Below are positions 16,474 to 24,059 of a stretch of DNA of 32,687 nucleotides, piece by piece. The notes under the pieces were generated by a model, which saw nothing but the letters and a program-made list of their open reading frames with translations, was not told the origin of the DNA and ran no database searches. Within the stretch, counting starts at the first letter, position 1. Every line of letters begins with the position of its first letter. The DNA comes from a virus. The stretch covers positions 1 through 32,687 of IMG/VR virus record IMGVR_UViG_3300045995_000052, one strand, 5' to 3'. The translations under genes and the position numbers were made by a program.

Positions 16474-16491
16474 TATTAACTGTGGTATAAT
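16463..16491 (+). promoter_or_regulatory. second sigma70-type promoter
   Basis: TTGATG (16463-16468), 17-nt spacer, TATAAT (16486-16491) with TGG before it (extended -10). It shares TGTGGTATAATG with the gp55 promoter and lies 27 nt before ATG 16518. It would drive the helicase region independently of the 6135 promoter. Confidence 0.7.
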
Positions 16492-16517
16492 GATGTTTTA
16501 AATATTGGAGAGAGACT

Positions 16518-16859
16518 ATGGGATTTACTAATGATTTTGGAATTTCTGGAATGAATTTTAATGTAGAAAGTGTAATGGCATCGATTCATGATGAAGCACC
16601 AACAGAACACATTGAATTCACACCACTAGAAGGTGAGATGGTTGGTCTTAAATTTATCATCGGTGAATTTAAGCTAACAGATAAGACCTATGATAATGGT
16701 GATGGTGAGGTTACATTTAATACATCATTCCTAGATAAGACAGATGCAGAAAATACAGAATTAATGGAAAAGTATATTGAAGAAATTAAAACCATTGCAC
16801 ATGTATTGATTAAAAATGCATTTGATTCTGCAATAGAGAATAAGAAATATGAATCTTAG
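16518..16859 (+). CDS. unknown acidic protein downstream of uvsX
   Basis: 113 residues; not recognised. It is acidic, with a glycine-containing N-terminus (GFTNDFGISGMNF), a probable beta-rich middle (LKFIIGEFKLTDKTY) and a C-terminal helical part rich in Glu and Lys. It has no cysteine motif or membrane segment. GGAGAG (16507-16512) gives a good ribosome binding site. It is the first gene after the 16463 promoter and overlaps the next small gene by 11 nt. Confidence 0.65.
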   Translation: MGFTNDFGISGMNFNVESVMASIHDEAPTEHIEFTPLEGEMVGLKFIIGEFKLTDKTYDNGDGEVTFNTSFLDKTDAENTELMEKYIEEIKTIAHVLIKNAFDSAIENKKYES

Positions 16860-16998
16860 TTATGTAATAATGACTATAATGTGGATGGCTGGAATAGTAT
16901 ATGCTAAAGGTTGGTTAATATTTATAGCATGTATATTTCCACCATACGCATGGTATCTTGTGGTTGAGCATGTCATGAGAGCAATGAATTTAATATAA
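16849..16998 (+). CDS. small two-helix membrane protein (49 aa)
   Basis: ATG 16849 lies inside the end of the preceding gene in another frame and the stop is TAA 16996-16998. The 49-aa product has two hydrophobic segments, YVIMTIMWMAGIVYA and WLIFIACIFPPYAWYLVV, split by a short KG turn, and ends in a basic/polar tail. Small proteins with a FPPYxWYLVVE-like second helix are familiar to me from marine T4-like phages beside helicase genes, without known function. An inner-membrane location is likely. Confidence 0.65.
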   Translation: MNLSYVIMTIMWMAGIVYAKGWLIFIACIFPPYAWYLVVEHVMRAMNLI

Positions 16999-17013
16999 TG
17001 ATAAAGGATTTAA

Positions 17014-18414
17014 ATGGAAAAGGTAGTATTAGCGAGTTTTATTCATGATACAGAATATAATCAAACAGTAATTCCTCATATTCAAGCAGAATATTTTGAG
17101 GATGAAGCAAATAAGATATTGATTGAGTGTGCATTAGAGTATTCAAATACACATAAGAAAGTACCACCTAAGATTGTATTAGAAACAATTTTGGATTCTA
17201 GAATTAGTATTCCAGAAGTAATATATCAAAAAGCTAAAGCAAGCATAGAGCAGATATATTTAGATACAACTAAAAGTGAAGTATCTGAAGCAACAATAGA
17301 GTGGAAACTGGGCGAAACATTAAAGTGGTTTAAAGAACGAGCAGCTTATAATACTATTCTTATATCATTAGATATTATTGATGGAAAGTATAAAGAGAAT
17401 GGTGTAGTAGTAGATAAATCTGCTATTCCAGAATTGATGCAAAAAGCAATATCTATATCATTCGATACTTCGATTGGTCATAACTATTTTGCAGATTCTG
17501 AGTTGCGATTCGACTTCATGCATACCAAACTTAATAAGATTCCATTTAAGATTCCTATTTTTAATAAGATTACTGGTGGTGGATTAGAACGTGGTACATT
17601 AAATCTATTGTTATGTCCTCCACATGGTGGTAAAACTCTCACTATGGGGTCTCTGGCTGTAGATTGGTTAGCATTAGGATATAATGTATTAGCTATCACA
17701 TTAGAGATGGCTGAGATGAAGATTGGTGAACGTATTGATGCTAAAACATTAAACGTAGAGATTGACCAATTAAAAAATGTACCTAAGAAAACATACTTAA
17801 GTAAATTGAAATCATTGGCAGATGAAAAAGGATATGGTGGGTTAATTGTTAAACAATATCCAACATCATCAGCTGGAGCAAATCATTTTAGATTCTTATT
17901 AAATGAATTGGAACATAAGCAAGGGTTTATTCCTGATATTGTGGTCATTGACTATCTAGGTATTTGTACATCAACAAGATTCAAGAAATCTGATAACATG
18001 TATCAAATTCAGAAGTCTGTAGGTGAAGAGGTTCGTGGATTGGCAGTAGAGAAAGACTTTGCTTGCTTATCAGCTGTACAAACTAACAAGAATGGTATGG
18101 GTTCATCAGATTTTGATATGACAGATATTTCAGAGTCATCTGGTCATGCCATGACAGCGGATTTTATGTTAGGATTGATATCTACACCAGAACTAGTAGC
18201 ATTGGGTCAAGTTAGATGTAAGCAACTGAAGAATCGATATGGTTCTATTCATGAGTTTGAAACATTCTTACTTAATATGGATAGAAAGAAAATGATGGTA
18301 TATGAAGATAGTGATTTTACTAGAAACCATAAAGTAGAAGAACCAGAACATAAGAAACCAGATAGCATATTACCAGTTAAGTCTAGATACGATAACTTAA
18401 AGACATTGAATTAA
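17014..18414 (+). CDS. gp41: gp41, replicative DnaB-like helicase
   Basis: 466 residues (T4: 475). An N-terminal all-helical part is followed by the RecA-like core: Walker A CPPHGGKT (201-208), ITLEMAEMKIGERIDA, IVVIDYLGIC (Walker B), and a C-terminal QLKNRYG segment. T4 gp41 shares LxVKQYPT, FRxLLNEL and DFMLxxI with this protein. It unwinds the lagging-strand template as a hexamer and recruits gp61 primase (encoded at 20213). The first Walker A glycine is Cys; Lys and Thr are intact. AAAGGA precedes ATG 17014. Confidence 0.96.
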   Translation: MEKVVLASFIHDTEYNQTVIPHIQAEYFEDEANKILIECALEYSNTHKKVPPKIVLETILDSRISIPEVIYQKAKASIEQIYLDTTKSEVSEATIEWKLGETLKWFKERAAYNTILISLDIIDGKYKENGVVVDKSAIPELMQKAISISFDTSIGHNYFADSELRFDFMHTKLNKIPFKIPIFNKITGGGLERGTLNLLLCPPHGGKTLTMGSLAVDWLALGYNVLAITLEMAEMKIGERIDAKTLNVEIDQLKNVPKKTYLSKLKSLADEKGYGGLIVKQYPTSSAGANHFRFLLNELEHKQGFIPDIVVIDYLGICTSTRFKKSDNMYQIQKSVGEEVRGLAVEKDFACLSAVQTNKNGMGSSDFDMTDISESSGHAMTADFMLGLISTPELVALGQVRCKQLKNRYGSIHEFETFLLNMDRKKMMVYEDSDFTRNHKVEEPEHKKPDSILPVKSRYDNLKTLN

Positions 18415-18416
18415 TA

Positions 18417-18423
18417 CTAAATA
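18417..18423 (+). promoter_or_regulatory. putative late promoter (CTAAATA)
   Basis: CTAAATA lies 35 nt before ATG 18452, in the 37-nt gap after gp41. Its spacing is the same as at gp13 and the RuvC-like gene. It may start a late unit leading to the spanins. Confidence 0.5.
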
Positions 18424-18451
18424 TAATACAAAGATTAATAAAGGATTTAGT

Positions 18452-18709
18452 ATGGACTTTAATAAAAGATTTCCATTATCACGAGTATATAAGATAACAC
18501 CACATGGTTTGTCTTTATATACTCAAGAGTATGTTAACAAATATCTAGACGAAGCTAAAAAGGCTAAAGAAGCAAAAGAAGATAAAGAGGAAAAGTCTGA
18601 AGATAAATCTACAGATGACGTAAAATTAGATAAAGAAAAATTTCCTAAAAAATCTAAAATAAATACAGAACCAGATGATGTAACAATTGGGTTAAATCAA
18701 GTAGCATAA
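18452..18709 (+). CDS. unknown Lys/Glu-rich protein
   Basis: 85 residues, not recognised. A short folded-looking N-terminus (MDFNKRFPLSRVYKITPHGLSLYT) leads into a highly charged helix or coiled coil (residues about 32-55, repeating KEAKEDKEEK-type sequence) and a polar tail. It has a ribosome binding site AAAGGA (18440-18445) and a CTAAATA motif at the usual distance, which argues for late expression and perhaps a structural or assembly role. Low-complexity charge makes any homology search prone to false hits. Confidence 0.6.
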   Translation: MDFNKRFPLSRVYKITPHGLSLYTQEYVNKYLDEAKKAKEAKEDKEEKSEDKSTDDVKLDKEKFPKKSKINTEPDDVTIGLNQVA

Positions 18710-18726
18710 TATTATTAAGAAATGAG

Positions 18727-19167
18727 TTGAAGTTGGCGAATATTAAATCTGATGATGTAAATGATGAATTATTTTTATATGCAGTTGAGCAGTATAAATT
18801 ACATAATAAAGATAAGACAGTTGACATTAGTATTATACAAGAAGAGTATCAGAGATTTTGGTTTATCATTAAGTTATTAGCAGTATATAGAAATAGTAGT
18901 GAGTTAAATGTTAGGTTGTTATTAAATCATCTTATTATATTAACAAATTTATTTGAGATATCAGCAGTAACTATCTTATTGCGAATAGCATTAGATAAAG
19001 GTGATTATGATATTATAACCTATGTCTTAACATTATTAAGTTTTATTGGATATATCCCCGATGATAAGCATATGTACATTATGTCGGAAGAGTATTTACT
19101 GAATGATATTCCAGTTAATTCTGAGTTATTAAGGAAATTAGAAAATGAAACAACAAGTCAGTACTAA
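18727..19167 (+). CDS. conserved T4-like hypothetical protein, helical
   Basis: 146 residues from TTG 18727; no ATG is available near the start and the upstream sequence AAGAAATGAG is a weak ribosome binding site. The middle (YQRFWFIIKLLAVYR, then LNVRLLLNHLIILTNLFEI and ITYVLTLLSFIGYIP) follows the pattern of a small helical protein found widely in T4-like phages (FxxIKRLLxxY...LNHLIxxxNVF), whose function I do not know. No enzyme motif is visible. It overlaps the next gene by 23 nt. Confidence 0.65.
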   Translation: MKLANIKSDDVNDELFLYAVEQYKLHNKDKTVDISIIQEEYQRFWFIIKLLAVYRNSSELNVRLLLNHLIILTNLFEISAVTILLRIALDKGDYDIITYVLTLLSFIGYIPDDKHMYIMSEEYLLNDIPVNSELLRKLENETTSQY

Positions 19168-19300
19168 ACCAGAAGTACAACCAACTAGAAGAGTTGTATT
19201 TAAATTGTTATCTACAGCTGGAACTTATTATGGTGCTCCTGTAGACGGTAAAGCTCCAACTGTAAATTCATTAGCATCTCCAGATGGTGGAGCAGTATAA
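19145..19300 (+). CDS. small unknown protein (51 aa) before the spanins
   Basis: ATG 19145 to TAA 19298-19300, 51 residues, with AAGGAAA (19132-19138) as ribosome binding site. It is basic at the N-terminus (PTRRVVFKLL), followed by a Gly/Ala/Pro-rich tail (TAGTYYGAPVDGKAP). It has no hydrophobic segment long enough for a holin. The frame is in tight register with both neighbours: it overlaps the upstream gene and its stop shares a base with the spanin ATG. That arrangement, rather than any motif, is the main evidence that it is real. Confidence 0.6.
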   Translation: MKQQVSTKPEVQPTRRVVFKLLSTAGTYYGAPVDGKAPTVNSLASPDGGAV

Positions 19301-19731
19301 TGAACCCATTAATGATAGGAACATATTTAAAATGGGGTGGATATGCACTAGTAGCAATTGTAATTGGTCTAGCTGTATGGAATGTTAAATCTACATATAG
19401 TGAAAATGATTCAATGAGACAAACTATCACACAGAATGAATCAAAGATTCAAACATTACAAGGTGATATTAAAACACAAAAAGATTTAAATGCTGAGATT
19501 CTTAAAAGAAAACAAGCGGTAGAAATTGTAGAGAAAGAACGTATTGTATATGTTGATAAAATTATCAAAGGTGATACAGTATATGTTGAGAAAGTTAAAA
19601 AAGAAATAGAATATATTCGTGTAAATGCTCCAGAAACACTTGACGAATACTATTATACAGAGTATAATAACATATTAGATTGTATTTCAGATGCAACTAA
19701 ACAAAAGGATACAAAATGCGGTACACCTTAA
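19300..19731 (+). CDS. Rz-like inner-membrane spanin
   Basis: 143 residues. A single N-terminal membrane segment (YALVAIVIGLAVWNV, residues about 15-29) is followed by a long coiled-coil-prone periplasmic part (QTITQNESKIQTLQGDIK and onwards) with repeated VEKERIVYVDKII / VEKVKKEIEYI segments. This is the build of an i-spanin. The next gene, overlapping its end by 16 nt in another frame, encodes a lipoprotein, completing an Rz/Rz1-type pair that fuses inner and outer membranes at lysis. Sequences of spanins are poorly conserved, so the call depends on architecture and pairing. Confidence 0.85.
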   Translation: MNPLMIGTYLKWGGYALVAIVIGLAVWNVKSTYSENDSMRQTITQNESKIQTLQGDIKTQKDLNAEILKRKQAVEIVEKERIVYVDKIIKGDTVYVEKVKKEIEYIRVNAPETLDEYYYTEYNNILDCISDATKQKDTKCGTP

Positions 19732-20027
19732 TATTATTATTGTTTTTAACATCATGTGCAACATTTGATAAAGGTAGCAATCAAATTGCTACTCCAGAGG
19801 ATGTTGCTAGAATTGTTGTTAAACCAAAATTAGATTTACCTCAACCATTAGAGTTGGATAAATATAAGATTGATACTAGTAAGGTTAAGCAATATAAAGA
19901 TGGAGACCAACTGTATATTGCAATACCAGAACAAGATGTACAGCATCAACAAGAATTCTTATTGATACTAAAAACAAGAATACTAGAATTACAACGTATC
20001 ATTATTGATGCACAAAAATTGATTTAA
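19716..20027 (+). CDS. Rz1-like outer-membrane spanin lipoprotein
   Basis: 103 residues starting at ATG 19716 inside the i-spanin gene. The signal sequence MRYTLILLLFLTSC ends in a clear lipobox (L-T-S-Cys14). The mature part carries a proline-containing stretch (KPKLDLPQPLEL) and a C-terminal helix (FLLILKTRILELQRII) that could pair with the i-spanin coiled coil. Lipidation sends it to the outer membrane, so the host should be Gram-negative. AAAAGGAT lies just upstream within the Rz-like gene. The first tRNA follows 7 nt after the stop. Confidence 0.85.
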   Translation: MRYTLILLLFLTSCATFDKGSNQIATPEDVARIVVKPKLDLPQPLELDKYKIDTSKVKQYKDGDQLYIAIPEQDVQHQQEFLLILKTRILELQRIIIDAQKLI

Positions 20028-20034
20028 AGTCAAT

Positions 20035-20110
20035 TCCCAGTTAGCTCAGTTGGTAGAGCACCGCACTTGTAATGCGGTTGTCGTGAGTTCAAACCTTACA
20101 CTGGGAACCA
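20035..20110 (+). tRNA. tRNA-Thr (anticodon TGT)
   Basis: A 76-nt cloverleaf. The acceptor TCCCAGT pairs with ACTGGGA, D stem GCTC/GAGC, anticodon stem CCGCA/TGCGG with loop CTTGTAA (anticodon TGT), T stem GTGAG/CTTAC with one G-U pair, and discriminator A plus an encoded CCA. It reads ACA, a frequent codon in this AT-rich genome. No promoter of its own is seen; it is probably cut from the lysis-primase transcript. Confidence 0.97.
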
Positions 20111-20116
20111 GAATAT

Positions 20117-20192
20117 TCACATGTAGCTCAGTTGGTAGAGCAACGGACTGTTAATCCGTTTGTCGGTGGTTCGAGACCATCCATGTGAGCCA
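20117..20192 (+). tRNA. tRNA-Asn (anticodon GTT)
   Basis: A 76-nt cloverleaf 6 nt after tRNA-Thr. The acceptor TCACATG pairs with CATGTGA, anticodon stem ACGGA/TCCGT with loop CTGTTAA (anticodon GTT), T stem GGTGG/CCATC with one G-U pair, and discriminator G plus an encoded CCA. The D arm is nearly identical to that of the neighbouring tRNA. It reads AAT/AAC, both heavily used here. Confidence 0.97.
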
Positions 20193-20212
20193 AATTTTTA
20201 TTATGAGGTACT

Positions 20213-21259
20213 ATGAATTATATTGAGAGAAATTATATAGAAAAGGTTGGTGTTTATCTAAACAATTTTATACAGAAAGATGATGAGTTATGGAATTGTT
20301 CATGTCCATACTGTGGTGATTCAAAAAGAAATTCAAGAAAAGCAAGGGGATTCTTTTTAGTTGGTACAGAAGGTAATGCAATATATTCATGTAGAAATTG
20401 TACTAACACTGTTCCACTAGGCATATTTCTTCAAGACAATTTTCCAAATTACTACACGCAATATAAACTTGATATGTTTTCTAAAAAAGAAACAAAACTA
20501 TCAATAAAAGTTGCACCAAGAAAATCTGTACAAAAATTAATAGAGATGAAAGAGAAATTAACCAAGTCGAATGAAGTGTATACTGCATTTGATGATTTGG
20601 GTAGTAGTCATCCAGCAAGAACATATATCGAAGGTAGAGGAATACCAAATACAAGCGATTTGGGGTATGTTAATAACTTTAAACGATATGTAGCAGAAAT
20701 GACTAATAATGATAGTAGATATGAAAAGTTACCATCAGATAATAGAATAATCATCCCACTAAAATTACCTAATGGTGAATTGATGGGATTTCAGGGTAGA
20801 GCAATTGATAAGACTGATTTACGGTATATTACTATTAAGATTCCAGATATGGAAGAACAGTATGTTAAGATTTATGGGTTAGATAAGTATAATAAAGATA
20901 AAGCAGGTTTTGGTGTAGAAGGTCCACTGGATAGTAAATTCTTACCAAATTGTTTTGGGATGTGTGGAACATCATTAGATATGCAAAGTGTAAAGAGGGA
21001 GTTAATAATACCTAAAAATACAATCATAGTAATCGATAATGAACCAAGAAATAGGCAAGTAGTGAACAGAATGTATCAGTATGTAGAGGATGGATTTAGG
21101 ATTTATATTCCCCCAAACCATCTAAATACTTTACAAAATGATATTAATAAAATGATATTATCTGGATGGACAACACAACAATTGACCAGATTGTTTGTTA
21201 CAAATAGTCATACAGGTATTAAAGCAAAACTCAAAATTAACATATGGAAAAAGGTATAA
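20213..21259 (+). CDS. gp61: gp61, DNA primase
   Basis: 348 residues (T4: 342). The N-terminal zinc finger has Cys31-x2-Cys34 (CPYCGDS) and Cys60-x2-Cys63 (CRNC). The primase core shows GFQGRAID in the middle and a Toprim-like region with GMCGTSLDMQ and IIVIDNEPRNRQ. With gp41 it forms the primosome that starts lagging-strand fragments. ATG 20213 follows TGAGGTAC. The stop overlaps the nrdB ATG (TAATG). Confidence 0.93.
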   Translation: MNYIERNYIEKVGVYLNNFIQKDDELWNCSCPYCGDSKRNSRKARGFFLVGTEGNAIYSCRNCTNTVPLGIFLQDNFPNYYTQYKLDMFSKKETKLSIKVAPRKSVQKLIEMKEKLTKSNEVYTAFDDLGSSHPARTYIEGRGIPNTSDLGYVNNFKRYVAEMTNNDSRYEKLPSDNRIIIPLKLPNGELMGFQGRAIDKTDLRYITIKIPDMEEQYVKIYGLDKYNKDKAGFGVEGPLDSKFLPNCFGMCGTSLDMQSVKRELIIPKNTIIVIDNEPRNRQVVNRMYQYVEDGFRIYIPPNHLNTLQNDINKMILSGWTTQQLTRLFVTNSHTGIKAKLKINIWKKV

Positions 21260-22218
21260 TGGACATCTCATTAGTCGAAAAAGATAAAACAATAAAAGAA
21301 TTTACAAAACAACAATTACAGATATTTTGGCTACCAGATGAACCTAAAGTTGAGAAAGATATACAAGATGTATTAGTAAATATGACAGCATCAGAAAAAC
21401 ATGGTGTCATTACAGTATTAAAGTTGTTTAGTTTGTATGAAATTAAAGCAGGAAAAGATTATTGGATTCATAGGTTTGCTGAGATGTTTCCAAATGATAT
21501 TGAGTATCAAGAAATGGCATCAGCCTTTTCATTTTTTGAGATTTGTGTTCACCTACAGTTCTATAAGAAGTTAAATGAATTGTTACATATTAATACAGAT
21601 GAATTTTATAATTCATATGTTGATGATGAAGTTCTAAAATCTCGTATGGAATATATTGATAGTATTGTATCATCAAAAGATGATTTATATTCTCTAGGTG
21701 CATTCTCATTAGTCGAAGGTGTTATTCTGTATTCATCATTTGCATACTTAAAACATTTTCAATCTAAAGGTAAGAATAAGTTATTAAATGTTGTTCGTGG
21801 TGTAAACTTCTCAGTAAGGGATGAGAATCTGCATTCAATGGCTGGCGCATATGCATTCAAGAAAAAATTACAAGAATCAAATTTATCAGAAGAAGAATTT
21901 GATAAATTAAAATCAGCACTATATACATCAGCTGAGAAATTAAAAGAACATGAATATAGAATCATTGATATGATTTTTGAGATGGGTAGTATTGATAGTA
22001 TTACAGGAACACAGATGAAACACTTTGTCGATTCTCGTGTTAACTTATGTTTAAAAGAATTAGGATTAAAAGCAATCTTAAAGGTAGATTATAATCCTAT
22101 TGCAGAATGGTTTTATGATGGCATCAATGGCTTCCAGTACAATGACTTTTTCAGTGGAATTGGTAATCAGTATAGTAGAGATTGGTCTGAATCTGAATTC
22201 GTATGGGAGATAAAATAA
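21259..22218 (+). CDS. nrdB: ribonucleotide reductase class I beta subunit (NrdB)
   Basis: 319 residues from ATG 21259, preferred over ATG 21244 because AAAAGG (21249-21254) and the TAATG overlap with the primase stop point to it. NrdB holds the metal cofactor and radical for dNTP synthesis. Candidate metal ligands are Glu61, Glu94, His98, Glu153 (LVEG) and Glu189/His192 (RDENLH); Tyr102 (HLQFY) is the likely radical tyrosine. Glu94 and His98 are separated by three residues, where E. coli has ExxH. The protein is short for the family (E. coli: 376). nrdA follows with a one-base overlap. Confidence 0.9.
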   Translation: MDISLVEKDKTIKEFTKQQLQIFWLPDEPKVEKDIQDVLVNMTASEKHGVITVLKLFSLYEIKAGKDYWIHRFAEMFPNDIEYQEMASAFSFFEICVHLQFYKKLNELLHINTDEFYNSYVDDEVLKSRMEYIDSIVSSKDDLYSLGAFSLVEGVILYSSFAYLKHFQSKGKNKLLNVVRGVNFSVRDENLHSMAGAYAFKKKLQESNLSEEEFDKLKSALYTSAEKLKEHEYRIIDMIFEMGSIDSITGTQMKHFVDSRVNLCLKELGLKAILKVDYNPIAEWFYDGINGFQYNDFFSGIGNQYSRDWSESEFVWEIK

Positions 22219-23921
22219 TGGCTGTACATGATTTATATGAGCAATTAAGTAGTAAACGTAAAGAAGAACAAGAAGCAGGTAATGTACCTATGTGGTATAG
22301 TACCGCAGGTTATCAGATGTTTAATGATAAGTATCTATATCAAGCTGATAACATTAAAGGTCAATTTGAAAGAATTGCTAGAACAGCTGCTAAACATTTA
22401 GCACATATCGGTAAAGAAGAAGAAGCCTATGGTAAATTCTTCAATCTATTTTGGGATGGATTCTTAAGTCCATCTACACCAGTATTAGCTAATATGGGTA
22501 CAGATAGAGGTATGCCTGTATCATGTTCTGGTGGGTATATTGATGATTCTATCTATGGATTTTATAGTTCATATCTAGAGGTATCATTATTAACTAAAGA
22601 AGGATTTGGTACATCATCATATCTTGGGGCAATTCGTCCAAGAGGTTCTAAGATTTCTAAAGGTGGTAAAGCATCTGGTGTTGTTCCTGTATTCAAACAT
22701 TTTGTACAAGATATGCGAGATGTAACACAAGGTACAGCTAGACGTGGAGCATGGGCTGGGTACTTAGAATTACAACATGGCGATTTTGATGAGCTATTAG
22801 ATTATATCTATGCTGAACCAGATGATGCAAATGTTGGTTGGATTGTAAATGATGAATTTGTAAATGGTATGAAAGCTGGTAATGCTGATTACCTACGTAG
22901 ATATCAAAAAGCAATGAAGATGAAGATGGTATTAGGTAAAGGATATTTCTTCTTCGTAGATAAAGTAAATCGTAAACGTCCACAGATGTATAAAGATTTA
23001 GACATGCTAGTTAAGGCATCAAATCTTTGTTCTGAAATTACATTGTTCTCAGATTTATGGCACACATACACATGTGTACTTTCATCAATGAATGTTGCAA
23101 AATTTGATTTGTGGAAAGGTACAGATGCAGTATTCTGGGCTACAGTGTTCTTGGATTGTGTTGCAGAAGAGTTTATTCAACGAGCAAAAAATATTGTTGG
23201 ATTAGAAAAGGCAGTAGCATTTACTCAAAAAGGTAGAGCATTAGGATTAGGTCAATGTGGTTTCCATACATACCTACAAAACAATATGATTGCATTTGAA
23301 TCATTTGATGCTCATATGAAAAATAGTGAGATTGCTAAACATATCTATGATGAGTCACTAAAGGCATCACAATGGATGGCTACAGCGTTAGGAGAACCAG
23401 AGTGGTGTAAAGGGTACGGAGTGAGAAATACTCATCGTATAGCGATTGCACCAACTAAATCTACAGCATTATTAATGGGTGGTGTATCTGAAGGTATTAA
23501 TCCAGACCCAGCTATGACATATAATCAATTAACATCAGCTGGAGAAGTTGTACGAGTTAATCCTAAATTGTTATCTATTATGAAAGAGCGTAATGTTTAT
23601 AGTAAACGTGTTCTTAATGATATAACAGATAGAATGGGTTCTGTACAGCATGTAGATTGGTTGAATGATGGAGAGAAGTTAGTATTCAAAACAGCATTCG
23701 AGATTAATCAAGAAGTTATTTTAAGATTAGCATCTACACGAGCAAAATTTATAGACCAATGGCAATCATTAAATCTATTCTTTGATGCAAATGAAGATGA
23801 GGCATATGTAAGTAAAATTCACCAGTTGGCATTTGAAGATGAGAATATCCTAGCACTATATTACATCTACTCTAGTTCGGGTGTACAAGCATCAAAAGAA
23901 GGATGTATTGCTTGTAGCTAA
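22218..23921 (+). CDS. nrdA: ribonucleotide reductase alpha subunit (NrdA), short form
   Basis: 567 residues from ATG 22218, which has GGGAGA upstream and overlaps the nrdB stop; an in-frame ATG at 22203 would add five residues inside nrdB. Active-site residues are present: redox Cys103 (VSCSGG) and Cys286, Asn269-x-Cys271-x-Glu273 (NLCSE), the radical-transfer Tyr548-Tyr549, and a C-terminal shuttle pair Cys563/Cys566 (CIAC). The N-terminal ATP-cone of E. coli and T4 NrdA (about 754-761 aa) is missing, so dATP feedback inhibition should be absent. With NrdB it converts ribonucleotides to deoxyribonucleotides. Confidence 0.94.
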   Translation: MAVHDLYEQLSSKRKEEQEAGNVPMWYSTAGYQMFNDKYLYQADNIKGQFERIARTAAKHLAHIGKEEEAYGKFFNLFWDGFLSPSTPVLANMGTDRGMPVSCSGGYIDDSIYGFYSSYLEVSLLTKEGFGTSSYLGAIRPRGSKISKGGKASGVVPVFKHFVQDMRDVTQGTARRGAWAGYLELQHGDFDELLDYIYAEPDDANVGWIVNDEFVNGMKAGNADYLRRYQKAMKMKMVLGKGYFFFVDKVNRKRPQMYKDLDMLVKASNLCSEITLFSDLWHTYTCVLSSMNVAKFDLWKGTDAVFWATVFLDCVAEEFIQRAKNIVGLEKAVAFTQKGRALGLGQCGFHTYLQNNMIAFESFDAHMKNSEIAKHIYDESLKASQWMATALGEPEWCKGYGVRNTHRIAIAPTKSTALLMGGVSEGINPDPAMTYNQLTSAGEVVRVNPKLLSIMKERNVYSKRVLNDITDRMGSVQHVDWLNDGEKLVFKTAFEINQEVILRLASTRAKFIDQWQSLNLFFDANEDEAYVSKIHQLAFEDENILALYYIYSSSGVQASKEGCIACS

Positions 23922-23933
23922 AATCTTAATATC

Positions 23934-23940
23934 CTAAATA
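23934..23940 (+). promoter_or_regulatory. putative late promoter (CTAAATA) before a terminator
   Basis: CTAAATA lies 12 nt after the nrdA stop. Between it and the terminator at 24001 there is no gene longer than seven codons, so it would produce either a short RNA of roughly 80 nt or phoH mRNA by read-through. A TATAAT word at 23944 has no matching -35. Confidence 0.4.
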
Positions 23941-24000
23941 AAGTATAATAACCACGAAAGTAATTAAATGGTAAAAGAACATAAAATGTAAGACCCTTCC

Positions 24001-24034
24001 AGACACATCGTTAACTCGTTGTGTCTTTTTTTTT
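24001..24034 (+). terminator. rho-independent terminator after nrdA
   Basis: The stem AGACACA/TGTGTCT is extended inside by CG/CG after a T-T mismatch, with loop TTAACT, and is followed by a run of T (24026-24034). It separates the replication and nucleotide block from phoH. Confidence 0.92.
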
Positions 24035-24059
24035 ATCTCAATATAGTTAGGATACTCTA

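Noticed and set aside
21244-22220. Upstream starts ATG 21244 for nrdB and ATG 22203 for nrdA
   Set aside because: Both add only five residues; the downstream ATGs have the ribosome binding sites and TAATG overlaps.
23944-23949. TATAAT as a sigma70 promoter after nrdA
   Set aside because: No -35-like hexamer at 16-18 nt spacing and no extended -10; probably chance in AT-rich sequence beside the CTAAATA motif.
23968-23991. 7-codon leader peptide (MVKEHKM) before the terminator
   Set aside because: The ribosome binding site is weak and there is no codon run or alternative stem suggesting attenuation.
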